Position numbers and translations under genes: made by a program
Origin: Aricia agestis
Lineage: Eukaryota > Arthropoda > Insecta > Lepidoptera > Lycaenidae
Reading direction: 5' to 3'
NCBI RefSeq assembly: GCF_905147365.1
Contig: NC_056419.1
Span: 9,307,501 to 9,371,500, forward strand
Length of the DNA: 64,000 nt
The notes under the pieces: generated by a model
Database searches by the model: none
What the model was told of the DNA's origin: nothing
The model's input: only the letters and a program-made list of their open reading frames with translations
Shown here: positions 46,438 to 58,120 of the stretch, in pieces
How the letters are laid out: the number at the start of each line of letters is the position of its first letter
Numbering within the stretch: the first letter of the stretch is position 1

Positions 46438-47462
46438 CTAAAGAATTCCCTTTTACTTCAATTATTGTAAGTTGTGACCTCAATTCGTTGGCATTGGCAT
46501 TCGTTGGGGGTGGTTTATGTAGTATTTTCCGAGTGAAATAACCACTCTTCAAATACTGTAGTGCCTGGGTTATTTAGTTTAAATGTACATATGGTTGCCC
46601 AAGCACATACAACATTCTCGCAACATAGTTGGTCTAGTTCAGACGACTTTCACCGTTAACCGTTTGAGCATCCTTTCGAGATCGAACCTGCACCCTCTCG
46701 AGTGTGAACCAAAGATCTACTTACTGAGCCACAGACGCTCAAAAAAATTGTGACCAAAATACAAAATCTCCAATAGGGATGATGACAAGGTCAAAGATTA
46801 GCGAATTTTGTTAATAAAATAAAGAAATCACGGTAAAAAATAAGTGTTCCCGAAATTACAGCTCGATAGCATTTTTATTTTTTTTGTTTTGCGCCTTCAA
46901 AGTTAGATAATGAAGTCGTTTTTTTTTTCAATTATTTTTTTTAATATTTGTATACCAATCGATAACTTATGCAATTAAAAGCAACCTTTGTTATGAAACC
47001 ACTTTTATAAACGCAATATTTGATATACCTATCGAACAAAGTTGTCTCCCGATGCGTACAAACTACGAAAGAGTGACGTCAGTCTTTCGTAGCACTTTGT
47101 ATGGAGTGTTTCGGGCAGGTCTATTTTATGAGATGTTTGATTTGTCATATCTTGGTGAATTTTTAAGCTATCAGAGTCATTCTTTCAGCGATGTTTCTAT
47201 TTTTTAAGGGTCTTTCAATTACCAATAAGAAAAAAAAATAGTCATCTAGCCTATTCAAGATCTTTTATCACTCCCTACAGTCAAGTTTTCTTACATTCAT
47301 TTGTCTATCTCGCCGGCCGGCCACTTGGTCTTTGTTGTGTTTAATTTGCGTTTTGCAACATTTTGAATATTTTGCACTATATGGCAGCATTTTGGTGTGT
47401 CGGTTATAATTTTAACAAGGCCGCTATTTTGGTGTATGATATTATTTAAACATAATCGTATG
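46438..47462. other. Gene-free stretch 3' of PRADC1-like gene
   Basis: No exon is recognised. It should include the 3' UTR of the minus-strand gene ending at 47463. The sequence is AT-rich with A/T runs. A short inverted pair 'actacgaaagagtgacgtca'/'agtctttcgtagcac' lies at 47067-47098. Confidence 0.5.
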
Positions 47463-50111
47463 TTACCACGCTATCCATGGAGGTTGGTTCATTTTGTGAA
47501 ACGGCACATGTGTCATATTGATGGGCAAACTAATAATTGCATATTTCATATCTAACTTCTTAAGAGTACGGAGTATGGTTGCGCCATTTCTCCCCGGGAG
47601 GAAAGCCGCTGGAATGTTTATGTTGAGCTCCATCCTGAAACACAAATAAGAAAATGTAAGTTCCTTGATACTCAAGCTGTTTAACCCATCAACTCCCAAG
47701 TGGGGTGTTGCATAACAATTGAATATCTATTGACTATTGTGTCTGCGATTCCCACGATCAAGGTATAATAAAAATATTTCTTCTTAGCCTTTATTTTTTT
47801 TATAGCCTTTATTTAAAAATAATGTAAATACATAGTTTGCTATTGTTGCAAGTTTTATTGCAAACAGGCAAGATATGCTTATAATGGTGCCCAAATGTGT
47901 GCATAATAAAAGCGCTCTCGCGAATGAGTGACAGATCACTGATCACAGAAATATTAATTACTATTTACTTATATTCTTATGATCCAGCACACACAAAATA
48001 GTCTACTTTTGCACAAAATGTGATATTTTCTTAGATTTCAGTTAAATTTTGTGGAAAAGCAAACTTTCTTTGGTGTGTGCATTACTATGCAGTTGTGGAT
48101 TACACTCCATAATATGAAAGTGAGCGACGCCAACATTACTACACACTAAAACCAAGTTTTACTCTATTTAAGGATATTATTTTACATTTTGGATTTTGGA
48201 TAGTATATTCATCAAATAATCAAATAATTTTCATGAAAACCTTGATTTTAGCTAAATAACACATAAACCAAGATCTAACATCTTTTGAGGATCGTCATCT
48301 GCATGAAAAGTATGAATTGCAGATGCACATTACTAATATTATTATTAGTATCAATGTGGTAGTATTCAACTTACTTATCATCCACCATTTCAATCAAATA
48401 GTCCTGTGCATCATCCCATTTGTCTAGAGACTCTGTTATGATGATAGCTATGGCCCCCGCCTGCTGCGCCTTTGACGTCTTAGAAGCAAATGAGCATTCA
48501 CTGGAAATGTTAAGTTAAAATATTCTTACTATCAACATAATAATATTCTTCTTTTAATGTCACCCAATAATAATAATTAAGTGCTATATAATGTCGTACA
48601 ATGTGCCTTAGCACCAAATACATAATATAATACAAAGAATATTGAAAAAACTAATGTCAGAGACATTAAGAAGATCAATCATCTTTCAACAATGATCTAT
48701 CCAAAGAGTCAGTCAGCCTGACTGACATAATTGATATGGTTGCAAAAATTATAATTTAAGGGTCCACTGCATTAATGATGAACGTCCAAAAAAATTAAAA
48801 TCTTAACGAGTAATTGCCATTCGGTCACTTCAAATAATATCTTTCAAATGTATTTACAAAATTAGCAATATTGCTTGTAGTTTCGTGATAAATATGTTTT
48901 TTATATTTTGGCTACACGGCTAAAACGCTCTCTCCGGCCTCGCCGCACCTCTGCAGGCCTCTGCCATTCCGGTGTGGGCCGGCCCTTAACGTCACAGGAG
49001 TTTACTTCAAAATAATCTTCAAGTTTTGTTTTTAAAAACCCAATTATCTCAAAACTAACAACTTAGGACATTCATCATTATTGCAGTGGAGCCTTCAATT
49101 ACTAGACAATTTCTTTTATGTAAGGTACTAAGGCACCACATCATAGAAATGCTTTATTTATTCAATTCTATGACATTAGCTGCTATGAATATATTAAATT
49201 GATTTGTTTAAAAAATATTACCCTCTTTCGGAAAGTGCTACTTGTCCAAGTAGCAACTCAGAATTCTCAATATCAGTGCAACTGTGCAAAGGCACTGTTG
49301 GCACTAGTTTCACCTTCCGTAATTGAAAACTTTCATTCTGAAATATAAATTTTAAAAATATTAGTTTGGAATATTTTTTATTGGAAAAAAGATGGTTCAC
49401 GTAATGGCCGGCAATAGTCACAACCATTTTCAACATCAAAGGAGTGACATAATATTGAATATTTTTCTGCTGCGTTCATTGTATTTTAATCCAGTGTATA
49501 TTAAGACACCATTTAAACACCCTGACTTCATTCCCTTGGATGCTCAACATAAGCAGAAAATTATTCTGGTTTTCTGAGACCGAATAGAGCCCATAATAAT
49601 CTTTAAAGAAAACTTACAAATGTAGCTCCAAAGTCTCTAGCTGGTCTCATTCGATATGTGTATCTGAGTTCAGGAGGGTCTAATATTTCAAAAAACACAT
49701 CTCCGCCAATTATATCAGCTGTAGAAGCTCCATCTTCGAAGTGCAAATCATTGGCTTGAAAAAAATATTACAATCATCAAATATAATGCGTAATTATTAA
49801 TTCGTAATAATATTATAAATACAAGTATCTCTTTCTTAAGCTGTTGATATAAGTGATGAAATTTAATTAATAATGTTGTGGAGATACTTTGAGTCCCAGT
49901 AAATGACATGGGAAAGATTGTATCTCGGAAAATGTACGGTTCCTTATAGCATTTAGTTTATTATTTACATGAAATCTAATAGAAGTATAACTTTATATTA
50001 TTTTTATAATACTTTACCTCCCGGCGAAACTATAGCAGCAAAAAGAATCAACAAAATATGAAACTGCAGTAACAGTACACTTAAAAATGATCTTTTGCTA
50101 TCGCATAACAT
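47463..50111 (-). CDS. PRADC1: PRADC1-like secreted protease-associated domain protein
   Basis: Five exons on the minus strand, all with GT-AG borders and consistent phase: 50018-50111, 49618-49754, 49222-49337, 48375-48500 and 47463-47634, giving 214 residues. Residues 1 to about 32 form a hydrophobic signal peptide. The body matches the PA-domain protein PRADC1/PAP21 (Drosophila CG9849 type), with recognisable segments 'LVPTVPLHSC', 'VALSERGECSFASK' and the C-terminal 'AIISLPINMT...PPWIAW'. The family is a small secreted glycoprotein without protease activity of its own; its molecular role is poorly known. INMT offers an N-glycosylation site. It lies head-to-head with RpL18A, about 1.4 kb apart. 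A partial repeat sits inside the last intron boundary region (47690-47770). Confidence 0.9.
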
Positions 50112-50287
50112 AATCGCAGGAGATACAATTGTTCGGTATCAATATATAGTTTTTTTCCGGTATTTTACTATGCATTTACAAGTTTAAATAGTACACATTA
50201 CACAAAAAATACAATTATTTCAATATTTCACAAAAATAAAACTCACTGCCATGCACAAAATTTTTATGGCAATTGACAGGCAACAGC
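50112..50287. promoter_or_regulatory. Presumed promoter/5' UTR of PRADC1-like gene
   Basis: Between the ATG at 50111 and the hAT element at 50288 lie 176 bp of AT-rich sequence that must hold the transcription start if the gene is not driven from the element. I see no strong TATA/initiator pair. Confidence 0.4.
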
Positions 50288-51069
50288 CAGTGTTGCCAAC
50301 TATTCAAAACGTTTTCCCCCTAAAGCAACTTCAAAACCCACTAAATTTCAACCAAAACTCCCCAAAAAAATCTAAAATATTTAAAATTACTGGGGTGTGT
50401 TCTACTAAGCGCTCAAATCGCTGATGTATTTCAGCGATTTGAGCGCTTAGTAGAACACACCCCAGTAATTTTAAATATTTTAGATTTTTTTGGGGAGTTT
50501 TGGTTGAAATTGGCCTTCAACAGGCCAAACAAACAAACAGGCCAGAAGTTTTTAAATACTTCAATTTTTTTTCATTACTTACAACGACAATAATTAATAT
50601 AATATCTATCTGTCAGCCTACTGTCAGCAGTGTCAGCTGGTACGACTCAAAAGACTATAGAGACATGTGCTTTGTGCGGCAGTTCCATTTTAAAGGTGGC
50701 TTTCGGATGGTAAAAATTTAAATAAAATGCTACTTCACAACATAGAATATAGGTATCATTTTCTACTGACATTTACGTAGCGACCCATACTGCCGCCGGC
50801 GGCGCGGGCGGCGCATAAGCTAGTGGCGGAGTAAAATGAAACCTATAGCCTATGTCATAAAATGGCTTTTCGTTTGAATTTTCGTCCGTCGCGGTCGCTC
50901 GCGGCAAAGATCCGAAAGCCACTTTAAGGTTGTTATTAAAAAAAAAAGTTCCATTCCTCAAAAATTTTACCTCCAAAAATATCCCCAAAATATTTTACCC
51001 CCTAAAAACCCACTAAATGTATTTTTTCCCACTAAATTTAGTGGGAAATCCCCATAGTTGGCAACACTG
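50288..51069. mobile_element. hAT-type element in the divergent promoter
   Basis: The TIR 'cagtgttgccaactat' (50288-50303) is matched in reverse at the right end (51054-51069). The flanks 'gcaacagc' and 'gcgacagt' agree at 6 of 8 positions. Inside are an 81-bp perfect palindrome (50344-50511), a diverged copy of the 4590-4890 repeat (50762-50947) and 'ccccactaaat' phrases shared with 61182-62343. No transposase is present. Confidence 0.75.
50344..50511. repeat. 81-bp perfect palindrome, 6-nt loop
   Basis: Arms 50344-50424 and 50431-50511 are exact reverse complements, with an inner stem around 'gcgctcaaatcgctga'. It can extrude as a long hairpin. Perfect arms imply recent origin or ongoing arm-to-arm conversion. 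Confidence 0.95.
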
Positions 51070-51454
51070 GCGACAGTTGACTGCTGACTTTATGTTTATT
51101 TTTTTATTTTGTCAAAGGTGTTGCAAAGGCTTGCATGGGAGTTGGGACCTGGCACCTGCCTGCCCGAGCCCCGACTCCCGAGTCCCTGCCCGAGTCCCGA
51201 CTCCCGACCTGGCTTTCACCGCCTCTAGAGTCTAAAGTCTAGACTCTAGTCTAGAGTCTAGACTCTAGTCATTAGTCATAATTATTATTTATTAGCAAGA
51301 AACTTAAAAAACAAACTTAGTGACAGCGTCCAGGGGGCGCAAAGCGGAAGATCTTTTAATTTTTTTATTAAAAAGAAACCCGGGGCGATGTTTTTGACGT
51401 CATAATAAATGTCATAAAGAAAACTATCTGTCAATTACGACGCCATGTTCTTCT

Positions 51455-51470
51455 AACCTTTCCGCTTCCG
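51455..51470 (+). promoter_or_regulatory. Possible 5'-TOP start of RpL18A mRNA
   Basis: 'aacctttccgcttccg' is a pyrimidine-rich tract about 35-45 nt before the RpL18A ATG, as expected for the 5' terminal oligopyrimidine start of ribosomal-protein mRNAs, which couples translation to TOR signalling. The exact start site is inferred. Confidence 0.5.
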
Positions 51471-51502
51471 TTGACAGATCCTTTTAGTAAAAATCTGTGA
51501 AA

Positions 51503-54500
51503 ATGAAAGCCAAAGGAGAGGTAAAATTTTAATTTATAACTTATTTAATTAGTGAAATATGTGAAGAAATAGTCAAAAGTATTCGCCATCATAGCTTACA
51601 ATTAATTTATCCTATATATAACTCGTAAATCCATATTTATTTGTGAAGTTCATGTCTTGGTGTGATCGGTACACGTTGTCGCGATATTGTTTTAGTTTAA
51701 CATTGCTCGAAAATATGCTGCAATCGTCTACTATTACTTAAAACAGCATGTGATATAACTTTTGAAGAAATTTGTACATTTCTAGCTGTGTCATGAATGA
51801 TATGTGTATTTCGAGGTTACGATTTTGAGGTTATGTGCTATTAGTAAATAATGATGAAGGTTCAAATTCTTATAAGTACCTAAGTTAATACATAATTTTA
51901 CTATTGCAGTTGAAGGAATTCGAGGTGATCGGGCGCAAGCTCCCCTCTGAGAATGACCCAAAACCTCCTCTGTACAGAATGAGGATCTTCTCCCCAGATC
52001 CGATCGTGGCCAAGTCCCGTTTCTGGTACTTCTTGAGACAACTGAAGAAGTTCAAGAAGACTACCGGAGAGATCGTTTCCATCAAGGTATGTGATGTTTT
52101 ATTCCCAGTGTACTAACTGACTTCAACTTCAGTCAGCTGTGGATATAATTATATCATTATAATTTTGATTAAATATCTCTGTAATAATTAATTGTGTTGG
52201 CTTATTACTTATTAGTAAAGTTTAATGTTGGGAGTTTTGTATCATGTATGTTTAAATGAGTCACCAAACATTATTTCTCTTGACATAAAAATATAACAAA
52301 CAAATATATTTTTCAGGAAATCCCAGAGAAGAGCCCAGTCAAGATCAAGAACTTTGGTATCTGGCTCCGTTATGAGTCTAGGTCTGGTGTACACAACATG
52401 TACCGTGAATACCGTGACTTGAGCGTGGGTGGTGCCGTAACACAGTGCTACCGTGACATGGGAGCCAGGCACAGAGCGCGTGCTCACTCTATCCACGTAA
52501 GTTACAGATATATTTTTATTCAATTATTTTCAACAATTACCAATTTTGTCAATGAGCCTTCTTAATCTCTATGCTTTGGCTACTTACCTGCCCAAGAAAG
52601 TAGCCAAAACAACAGAAAAAGCTTACAGATTTTGTTGTAGAAACATTTTAATAAAATCTGTAAGCATTTAAAATACCAAATGATATTTTTGTATACTCAA
52701 GAAATCATATAAAATCAATGAAAATCACTTGCAAACCAAAAGGAAACAACATATTACATTTATATTTGAATACTTACCATTGAAAATATTTAATTTATAT
52801 TAATTTTTGTATTACAATTAAAACAGGAAAGTTTTCGTCAATTCCATTGATTGGTTTTACTGTACTGAACAGAAATACCAACAAAGTGTTTTCATTACTT
52901 ATTATTGTAGAGTAATTGAAATAATAATAATTTATTCTTGTTATTAGAATAAAAAAGTAATGTAGATTATTTATTTATTTATTGTTAATGATCTAGAGGC
53001 ATTTAGCTGATAATGACCATATCACGCAGTGTTGTAATTCACGCACTCATTTATTTATACAATTTGGAATTATTATTTTAGCTGTGAAATCTACTTACAT
53101 GTTATTATATCAATGCCTAGTAATTTTTTAATATTTGGCTTAGTAATTATTAATACCTCGATTGTGGCAATCGCAGACTCAATAGATTGTCAATTGTTAT
53201 GCGGCAGCCGGGTGTCACTTGGGGATTGGTGGGTTAATGCCTCAAGCGGTCACCGGCGACCGCTATAACAATAGATAAGGTATTGTGTCTGGTTTTCCCA
53301 TGATCGAGGTATTAACATTTAATCAATGATCAGCTGCTGTTTGTGAAATTGATTTGGGCTTGTTCCTCCATGTTATTATTATTATTATTTGTTGGTTTAT
53401 TAATCTGCTCAAAAAGATACCTGTCTAGATACTATGGCTTGCCAGTTTAGCCGCGTCTCCACTAGGCAACATTTAGCGCGCGACTCGTGACGCTCAACAT
53501 GTACGGCAACGCTGCACAACAGCACGCGATGTTGCCAGCTGATGCGCAACATGACGCGCGGCTTGTTGTTTGTTTAAAGAGAATTGCATCAATTGTTGTC
53601 AAGTGGAGACTCACGCAACAATGTCCGTAGTGTGGTCTAACGAACAAGTGCTCAAATTAAGCGAACTGTACCAAAACTATGAACGTCTATGGGATACTGC
53701 TCACAGATACTATAAAAAAAATTATAACCACTGCCACTAAAATCAACACAAGTTCCCCTGGCGACATGTTGGCGACGACTGACGTAAAGATGCGTAGACA
53801 GACAATGTTGTTCATCAAAAGTCCCGCTCTGACTTTCAACATGTTGGGCAACTTGTTGTCCAGCATGTTGCGCATGAATTGTTGCTAAGTGGAAACGAGT
53901 CTTAATATTGACATTCACATCTTTATTGTCTCATCATCTCATGTAAAATAAATCAGTAACAAATCGATTTAAGAATTCTTATCATTTTCACACACTCACA
54001 ACTGGATTAATCTCTGCAATTAGCACTGAGCTACAAGGAGATCAAAAGTGTGTCGAAGTGGTTCATGTAGATTGTAAATAGTGCAAGGCATACACGCGGC
54101 CTGTTGCGGCAACTTTGCCTGCGCACAGTCTTGCACTTAGATGTAATACCTTACCTTCCTACACTCCTTTTTCGTTTAAACCAGTCACCGAGGACGACGT
54201 TTTGAAACATATAAGAGCTATTATGATGATCTCAGTCCACATATGATTTCCCTTGCACTTCCTGAACTCTTGCCAATCCTAACTCACATTTTCAATTTTT
54301 CTTTGTCAACGAGTTCCTTTCCTTCAGCATGGAAACGTGCAAATGTTATTATTTTCAATTTTTCTTTGTCAACGAGTTCCTTTCCTTCAGCATGGAAACG
54401 TGCAAATGTTATTCCTTTACCAAAAACCTCCAATCCTTCTTCCTTGTGTGCAATAAATAGTAAATAAATAAATAATATAATAGTATAGTTGGCATTCAGT

Positions 54501-54765
54501 CACAATAGATCCTCAAGGGTCGCAGTGACATCAGGGCTACTTGACCTGCCTTGAGCACAAAAAAAGTATAATTGGCATTCACAAAACCGTTCTCCTTTGT
54601 TTCCAGATCATCAAAGTGGAGGTAATCAAGGCTTCAGCCTGCAGAAGACCACAGGTCAAACAGTTCCACAACAGCTCCATCAGATTCCCACTGCCCAAGC
54701 GTGTGCACCATTACAAGAAACTCAACAAGTTCGCCTACAAGAGGCCCAGCACATACTTCTTGTAA
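51503..54765 (+). CDS. RpL18A: 60S ribosomal protein L18a (eL20)
   Basis: Four coding exons with GT-AG borders, all phase 0: 51503-51520 (only six codons, MKAKGE), 51910-52086, 52317-52496 and 54607-54765, for 177 residues, the normal length of eL20. The landmarks 'RMRIFSPDPIVAKSRFWYF', 'NFGIWLRYESRSG', 'HNMYREYRDL' and 'GAVTQCYRDMGARHRARAHS' are diagnostic. The protein is a structural component of the large ribosomal subunit. A very short first exon right after the start codon is typical of ribosomal protein genes. Intron 3 (2110 bp) has collected a MITE, a TIR element and a LINE fragment without disturbing the splice sites. I looked for an intronic C/D snoRNA and found a C-box-like motif at 51851 but no D box. 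A possible attaaa signal lies near 54779. Confidence 0.97.
53150..53312. mobile_element. MITE in RpL18A intron 3
   Basis: The ends 'taatacctcgat.gtgg' and (reverse) 'taatacctcgatcatggg' are TIRs about 160 bp apart. The right half recurs near 47725-47770, at the 3' end of the PRADC1-like gene. Confidence 0.65.
53450..53905. mobile_element. Imperfect TIR element in RpL18A intron 3
   Basis: The left 'gccgcgtctccactaggcaac' and right (reverse) 'agactcgtttccacttagcaac' pair with mismatches. The interior is rich in 'caacatg/catgttg' motifs, giving overlapping ORFs on both strands that are not credible genes. Confidence 0.6.
54140..54480 (+). pseudogene. Non-LTR retrotransposon RT fragment in RpL18A intron
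   Basis: The translated phrase 'FPSAWKRANVIPLPK' is typical of the early reverse-transcriptase region of Jockey/CR1-like LINEs. A 63-bp unit (21 codons) is duplicated exactly in tandem at 54288-54350 and 54351-54413, keeping frame. Stops flank the fragment, so it is dead. Confidence 0.75.
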
Positions 54766-54831
54766 ATTGCTAATTTTAATTAAACAAAGCGTGTAAATTT
54801 TGTAGTTTTGTTTGTATTCCTTTACAGCTGT

Positions 54832-54985
54832 GCTAGCATGTGCGTACAACGAGATAGTATCTCACTCTCGTGTATAAGTATATTGTCGATATCGACAATG
54901 TCAAAATCATTTTTTGACATTGTTGATAGATTTTGACGACAGATCTACACGAGAAAAAATCAGCCAAGTGTGAGTTATTCTATTT
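54832..54985. repeat. Diverged relative of the 7221-7462 MITE
   Basis: Shares 'gctagcat', 'caacgagata', 'tctcactctcg' and 'agatctac.cgaga' in the same order. It lies just past the RpL18A stop codon and may be transcribed in the 3' UTR. Confidence 0.5.
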
Positions 54986-55045
54986 TAATATTATTTTAGT
55001 ACACATTATAACAAAAGAATGTGTGAAAAATTCAAGTGCCTATAG

Positions 55046-55178
55046 TCTGTCAAGAAAGTGAAGAAATCAAAAAGTGGCAACATCGTAGTGTCATCCCTTT
55101 TTTCTTAGATTGATTTGAAAGGGATAACACTACGATGTTGCCACTTTTTAATTTCTTCACTTTCTTGACAGACTGTAC
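55046..55178. mobile_element. Foldback MITE, about 58-bp arms
   Basis: 'gtctgtcaagaaagtgaaga' to 'catcccttt' is mirrored from 'gaaaggga' to 'tcttgacagac' with about two mismatches and a loop of about 15 nt. A sequence at 61549-61580 ('tatagtccgtcaaaaaagtg') may be related. Confidence 0.8.
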
Positions 55179-55259
55179 CTCTTGCCATTATTAGAGACAG
55201 TACTCCTTTACCAGCAGCGCTCCCGTCAATGTCACCCACATTCAAATAAAGCCTTGTCG

Positions 55260-55370
55260 ATAGAGATGGGCGATGGGTAAATACCCAATCTACCCACCTG
55301 GGTATTTACCGGGTAGATTGGGTAAATACCCAAAAATGGTGGGTATTTATAATTCAGCGTACGTTTTCAC
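55260..55370 (+). mobile_element. Truncated hAT-like end
   Basis: 'tagagatgggcgatgggtaa' resembles the TAGAGATG-type ends of hAT elements and is followed by nested direct and inverted 'gggtaaataccc' motifs. I found no matching right end. Confidence 0.4.
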
Positions 55371-55668
55371 ATTTTTTTTTTTAATAAATCCTTACTAAGG
55401 ATTAATTAAAAAAAAATCCTCCATTAAATAATGCAAATTTGGTCACTAGCCCGTAACTGTTCGAATAAGCTCCTTTAAGTCTTATACTAATGTATGTTTG
55501 CAATACAAAACCATGTTTTTCATGAATTTCGGCCGCATGTCAAAGAGTACCGCTGTGTTTTTGAACTTTTTTCCTAAATTTTGGTTTTGTATGTGTGATA
55601 TTAATATTCTTTAAAGTATACTGCCTTTTAATGGTGATAAAGTTTTGGGGATTGAGTAAATCGTCTTA

Positions 55669-55826
55669 CGGCTATTCCCAATATTTGATCTATCTCTGGT
55701 TTTGCCCTACTAGAGATAGGAATAGCTCACAATTGACATAAAATATATGTCTCTAATGTCTAATGTGAGCTATTCCTATCTCTAGTAGGGCAAAACCAGA
55801 GATAGATCAAATATTGGGAACGGCCG
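55669..55826. mobile_element. Harbinger-like foldback MITE family C, copy 1
   Basis: About 63-bp arms ('cccaatatttgatctatctc' ... 'gataggaatagctca') surround a loop of about 30 nt. TTA flanks at 55666-55668 and 55827-55829. Copies 2 and 3 are at 61005-61159 and 63791-63948. Confidence 0.85.
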
Positions 55827-55829
55827 TTA

Positions 55830-57049
55830 GTGGACGCCTTCATCGTTAAGGGAAACACGCGTGCGAAATTTCAAAACATTCATCCCTCCTCTAGGCTAAA
55901 CTTTGAAAAATTCTAATATACATAGGTTCTCGTAATTCAATATTTGTTAGTAATTGTAGGCACTTAATACGAAATATTGTTGTGTAATTGTGTCTAAGAA
56001 ATTACCTATAAGGTTCTACTAACTAACCTTGAGCCTATACTATTCCAACCTCAAGGTATAAAACCTCTTTGAGGTAAGAATTTTGTGAAATACAATTATA
56101 GTGGATGCCTACTTTATTAGAGGAACACGTGTGCAAAATCTTGTCTCTTATATAACCAGTACACAATGTCACGATGACCCACTGCAGGCCACGCCATTGC
56201 CCGCCACGCCTGAAAATCGTCCGCCATCATACACCATTACTCCGTTTACACAATGGCGATGGCTAGTAGTGGGCCAGTATGGTCAATTGTGAAGAGGCAC
56301 CTTTACAGTCTTGACACCTATAAGTATAATATGTACATGCAAATTAATGTATTATGTAAATGAGAACTGTTTTTGTGTAAACGCAACTAATGATCAAATA
56401 TAAAAAGTTCTTGGCCTGTGCGTTACTTAAAAGAAAAAAAATCCCTTTTAACCGTGGGAGAGCATTCTTCGGTACGAATGGGTCGACTCCGAAAAAACTG
56501 GCGTGAAACAGCGCTTGCACTGTGTTTCCTTCAACACGCAAAAGAGAATGCCGATCTTATGACATGCTCTTTGCGTCCAACTCGACCCTTTATGATGAGG
56601 GCGGAAACCGCCAACCGGTATGGTTGGTTATGTTAACGAAGTATGAGCGTCATGTCGGATATTCGGTTTCATCAGCGCTCAGTGCAAGTAGCTCCAGTGA
56701 GTGCTCCAGAGTTGGCTCCGGTCTTTACGCGTCTTTTTTGGCTCAACTATCCTACTCACATAGTTTCGGCTTCTTGAAAGATAGCTTTTTGAGAACCCGA
56801 TACTTAAAAAATGTGACCGTTCCAATTCTTCCAACAGCAGATCAATCGCTATAACCTTCTCGAAGATGATGGAGTCCATCATCAATAGCTAGCCCCTTCG
56901 ACACTTGGACGCTCAGGGAGCTAAGGCTCGGCTCGGCTCGGCTCTCTTGGCGTACCTAACTCATCGTTGGCTCAGGCGATTGAAACTATGGGTATTAGCT
57001 GTCAGTTTGGATATATACAATTTCACTATTATCCAAGATTCCATACATC
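55830..57049. other. Gene-free stretch
   Basis: No exon is recognised. ORFs at 56101-56292, 56418-56636 and 56522-56854 have no domain I know. A short 'ggctcggctcggctcggctc' tandem run lies at about 56928-56944. Confidence 0.45.
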
Positions 57050-57145
57050 CAAGAAATTATGCAAGAGGGTCACAAGTTTCTTAGCAGTCGTAGTTAATGG
57101 TGAATGCTCTGATACTCTATCTGTTGACGCTGGTATACCCTTAGG
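57050..57145 (+). pseudogene. Short LINE RT fragment
   Basis: The frame around 57060-57145 reads 'SFLAVVVNGECSDTLSVDAG' and ends at 'IPLG', close to the conserved 'V..G..S....V..GVPQG' motif of non-LTR reverse transcriptases. It is cut off where a GC-rich repeat ('gcgcgcacgggcaac', recurring at 57309) begins. Confidence 0.55.
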
Positions 57146-57640
57146 GTATGCGCGCACGGGCAACTTAGTTGCTCGGCGATTTATTTGTCTCTTGATGAAG
57201 TCTAGGAGCTAGTATGAAAGTGCGCGCACGTAGCGACGCAACTCTGAGCAACGTTTTCGTTGTCCAGAGCCCGCGACGCAACTGTCTCCTTCCCTATTGG
57301 TTTCTATGCAAGTGCGCGCACGGGCAACAAAAAAGTTGCCGACCGGCCAGTTGCCACTCGACCGCCGCGCCGCTGCGTTAATTTGTGTGTACTTGCAGCA
57401 ATGAGTTTCTAAAATACTAGAGTAGCAATAGCAACGTCTTACAAAATATTCTCAGAAATGCGTAACCACTTGATAGCTCAAAAGACAATGTCAATTCATA
57501 ATGTTATTGTGTCATTAAGTAGGTCAGATATGCCTGCAGACATCTTCGAAGTGGCAACGCGTTGCTGCCGTAAACTGCCAATCTAGTAAGATTCTGCACA
57601 GTTCATCGAAACTTTCGACACTCATTCTAAAGTAACTAAA
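57146..57640. other. GC-rich repeat and spacer
   Basis: 'gcgcgcacgggcaac' occurs directly at 57148 and 57309, with 'gtgcgcgcacgtagcgacgc' between, suggesting a transposon with subterminal repeats of about 230 bp. Boundaries are unclear. Confidence 0.45.
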
Positions 57641-57879
57641 ATTTTTTTGGGTATGCTCTCAATTTCATAAAACTAGTATAAAATTTCCCGAGAGTCAGCC
57701 GATCGCTCCATAGTGGATGCACCCATTATTCTATTTTTCGACGCTTTCTTCGGTTTTTTTATAGCGAGTGCAACGACCACAGCCTTCTCGACCAAATCCA
57801 TGTTGATGACTGTCAAACAGGTTTCTTTGCAGTCGAACTACTGGTAGTTATGTCTATTGTGTCGTTAAGCAACGACAGA

Positions 57880-58120
57880 TATGGTACAAACTACAAGCGC
57901 CATTTAATCAATAAGAAAAGTAAATGAAATGATTATGATTTAGTACTAACGACATTTTACCAATTATTTATAAATCCACATAATAATGTCAGAAGTAGCA
58001 CTACCGACAATTTAACCATTTATAAAACCGATTAAAAATGTCGTATGTGGTACTACCGACATTTTACACATTTGAAAAACCGGTTAAGAACGTTGGATGT
58101 GGTACATCCTACAATTTTAA
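57880..58120 (+). repeat. Degenerate tandem repeat, about 68-bp period
   Basis: Three to four diverged units follow the pattern 'gtagtactaccgacatttta...ttataaaaccgattaaaaatg'. Related pieces ('tccgacattattag', 'cgacatttttaatgtgg', 'catccgacattgttaatag') are scattered at 58430-58690, up to about 80 bp before the GPx start codon. Confidence 0.65.

Noticed and set aside
51850..51909. C/D box snoRNA in RpL18A intron 1
   Set aside because: A C-box-like 'atgatga' is present but no D box or terminal stem follows.
53652..53918. Overlapping ORFs of 60-90 codons on both strands in RpL18A intron 3
   Set aside because: They arise from 'caacatg/catgttg' repeats of a TIR element inside an intron.
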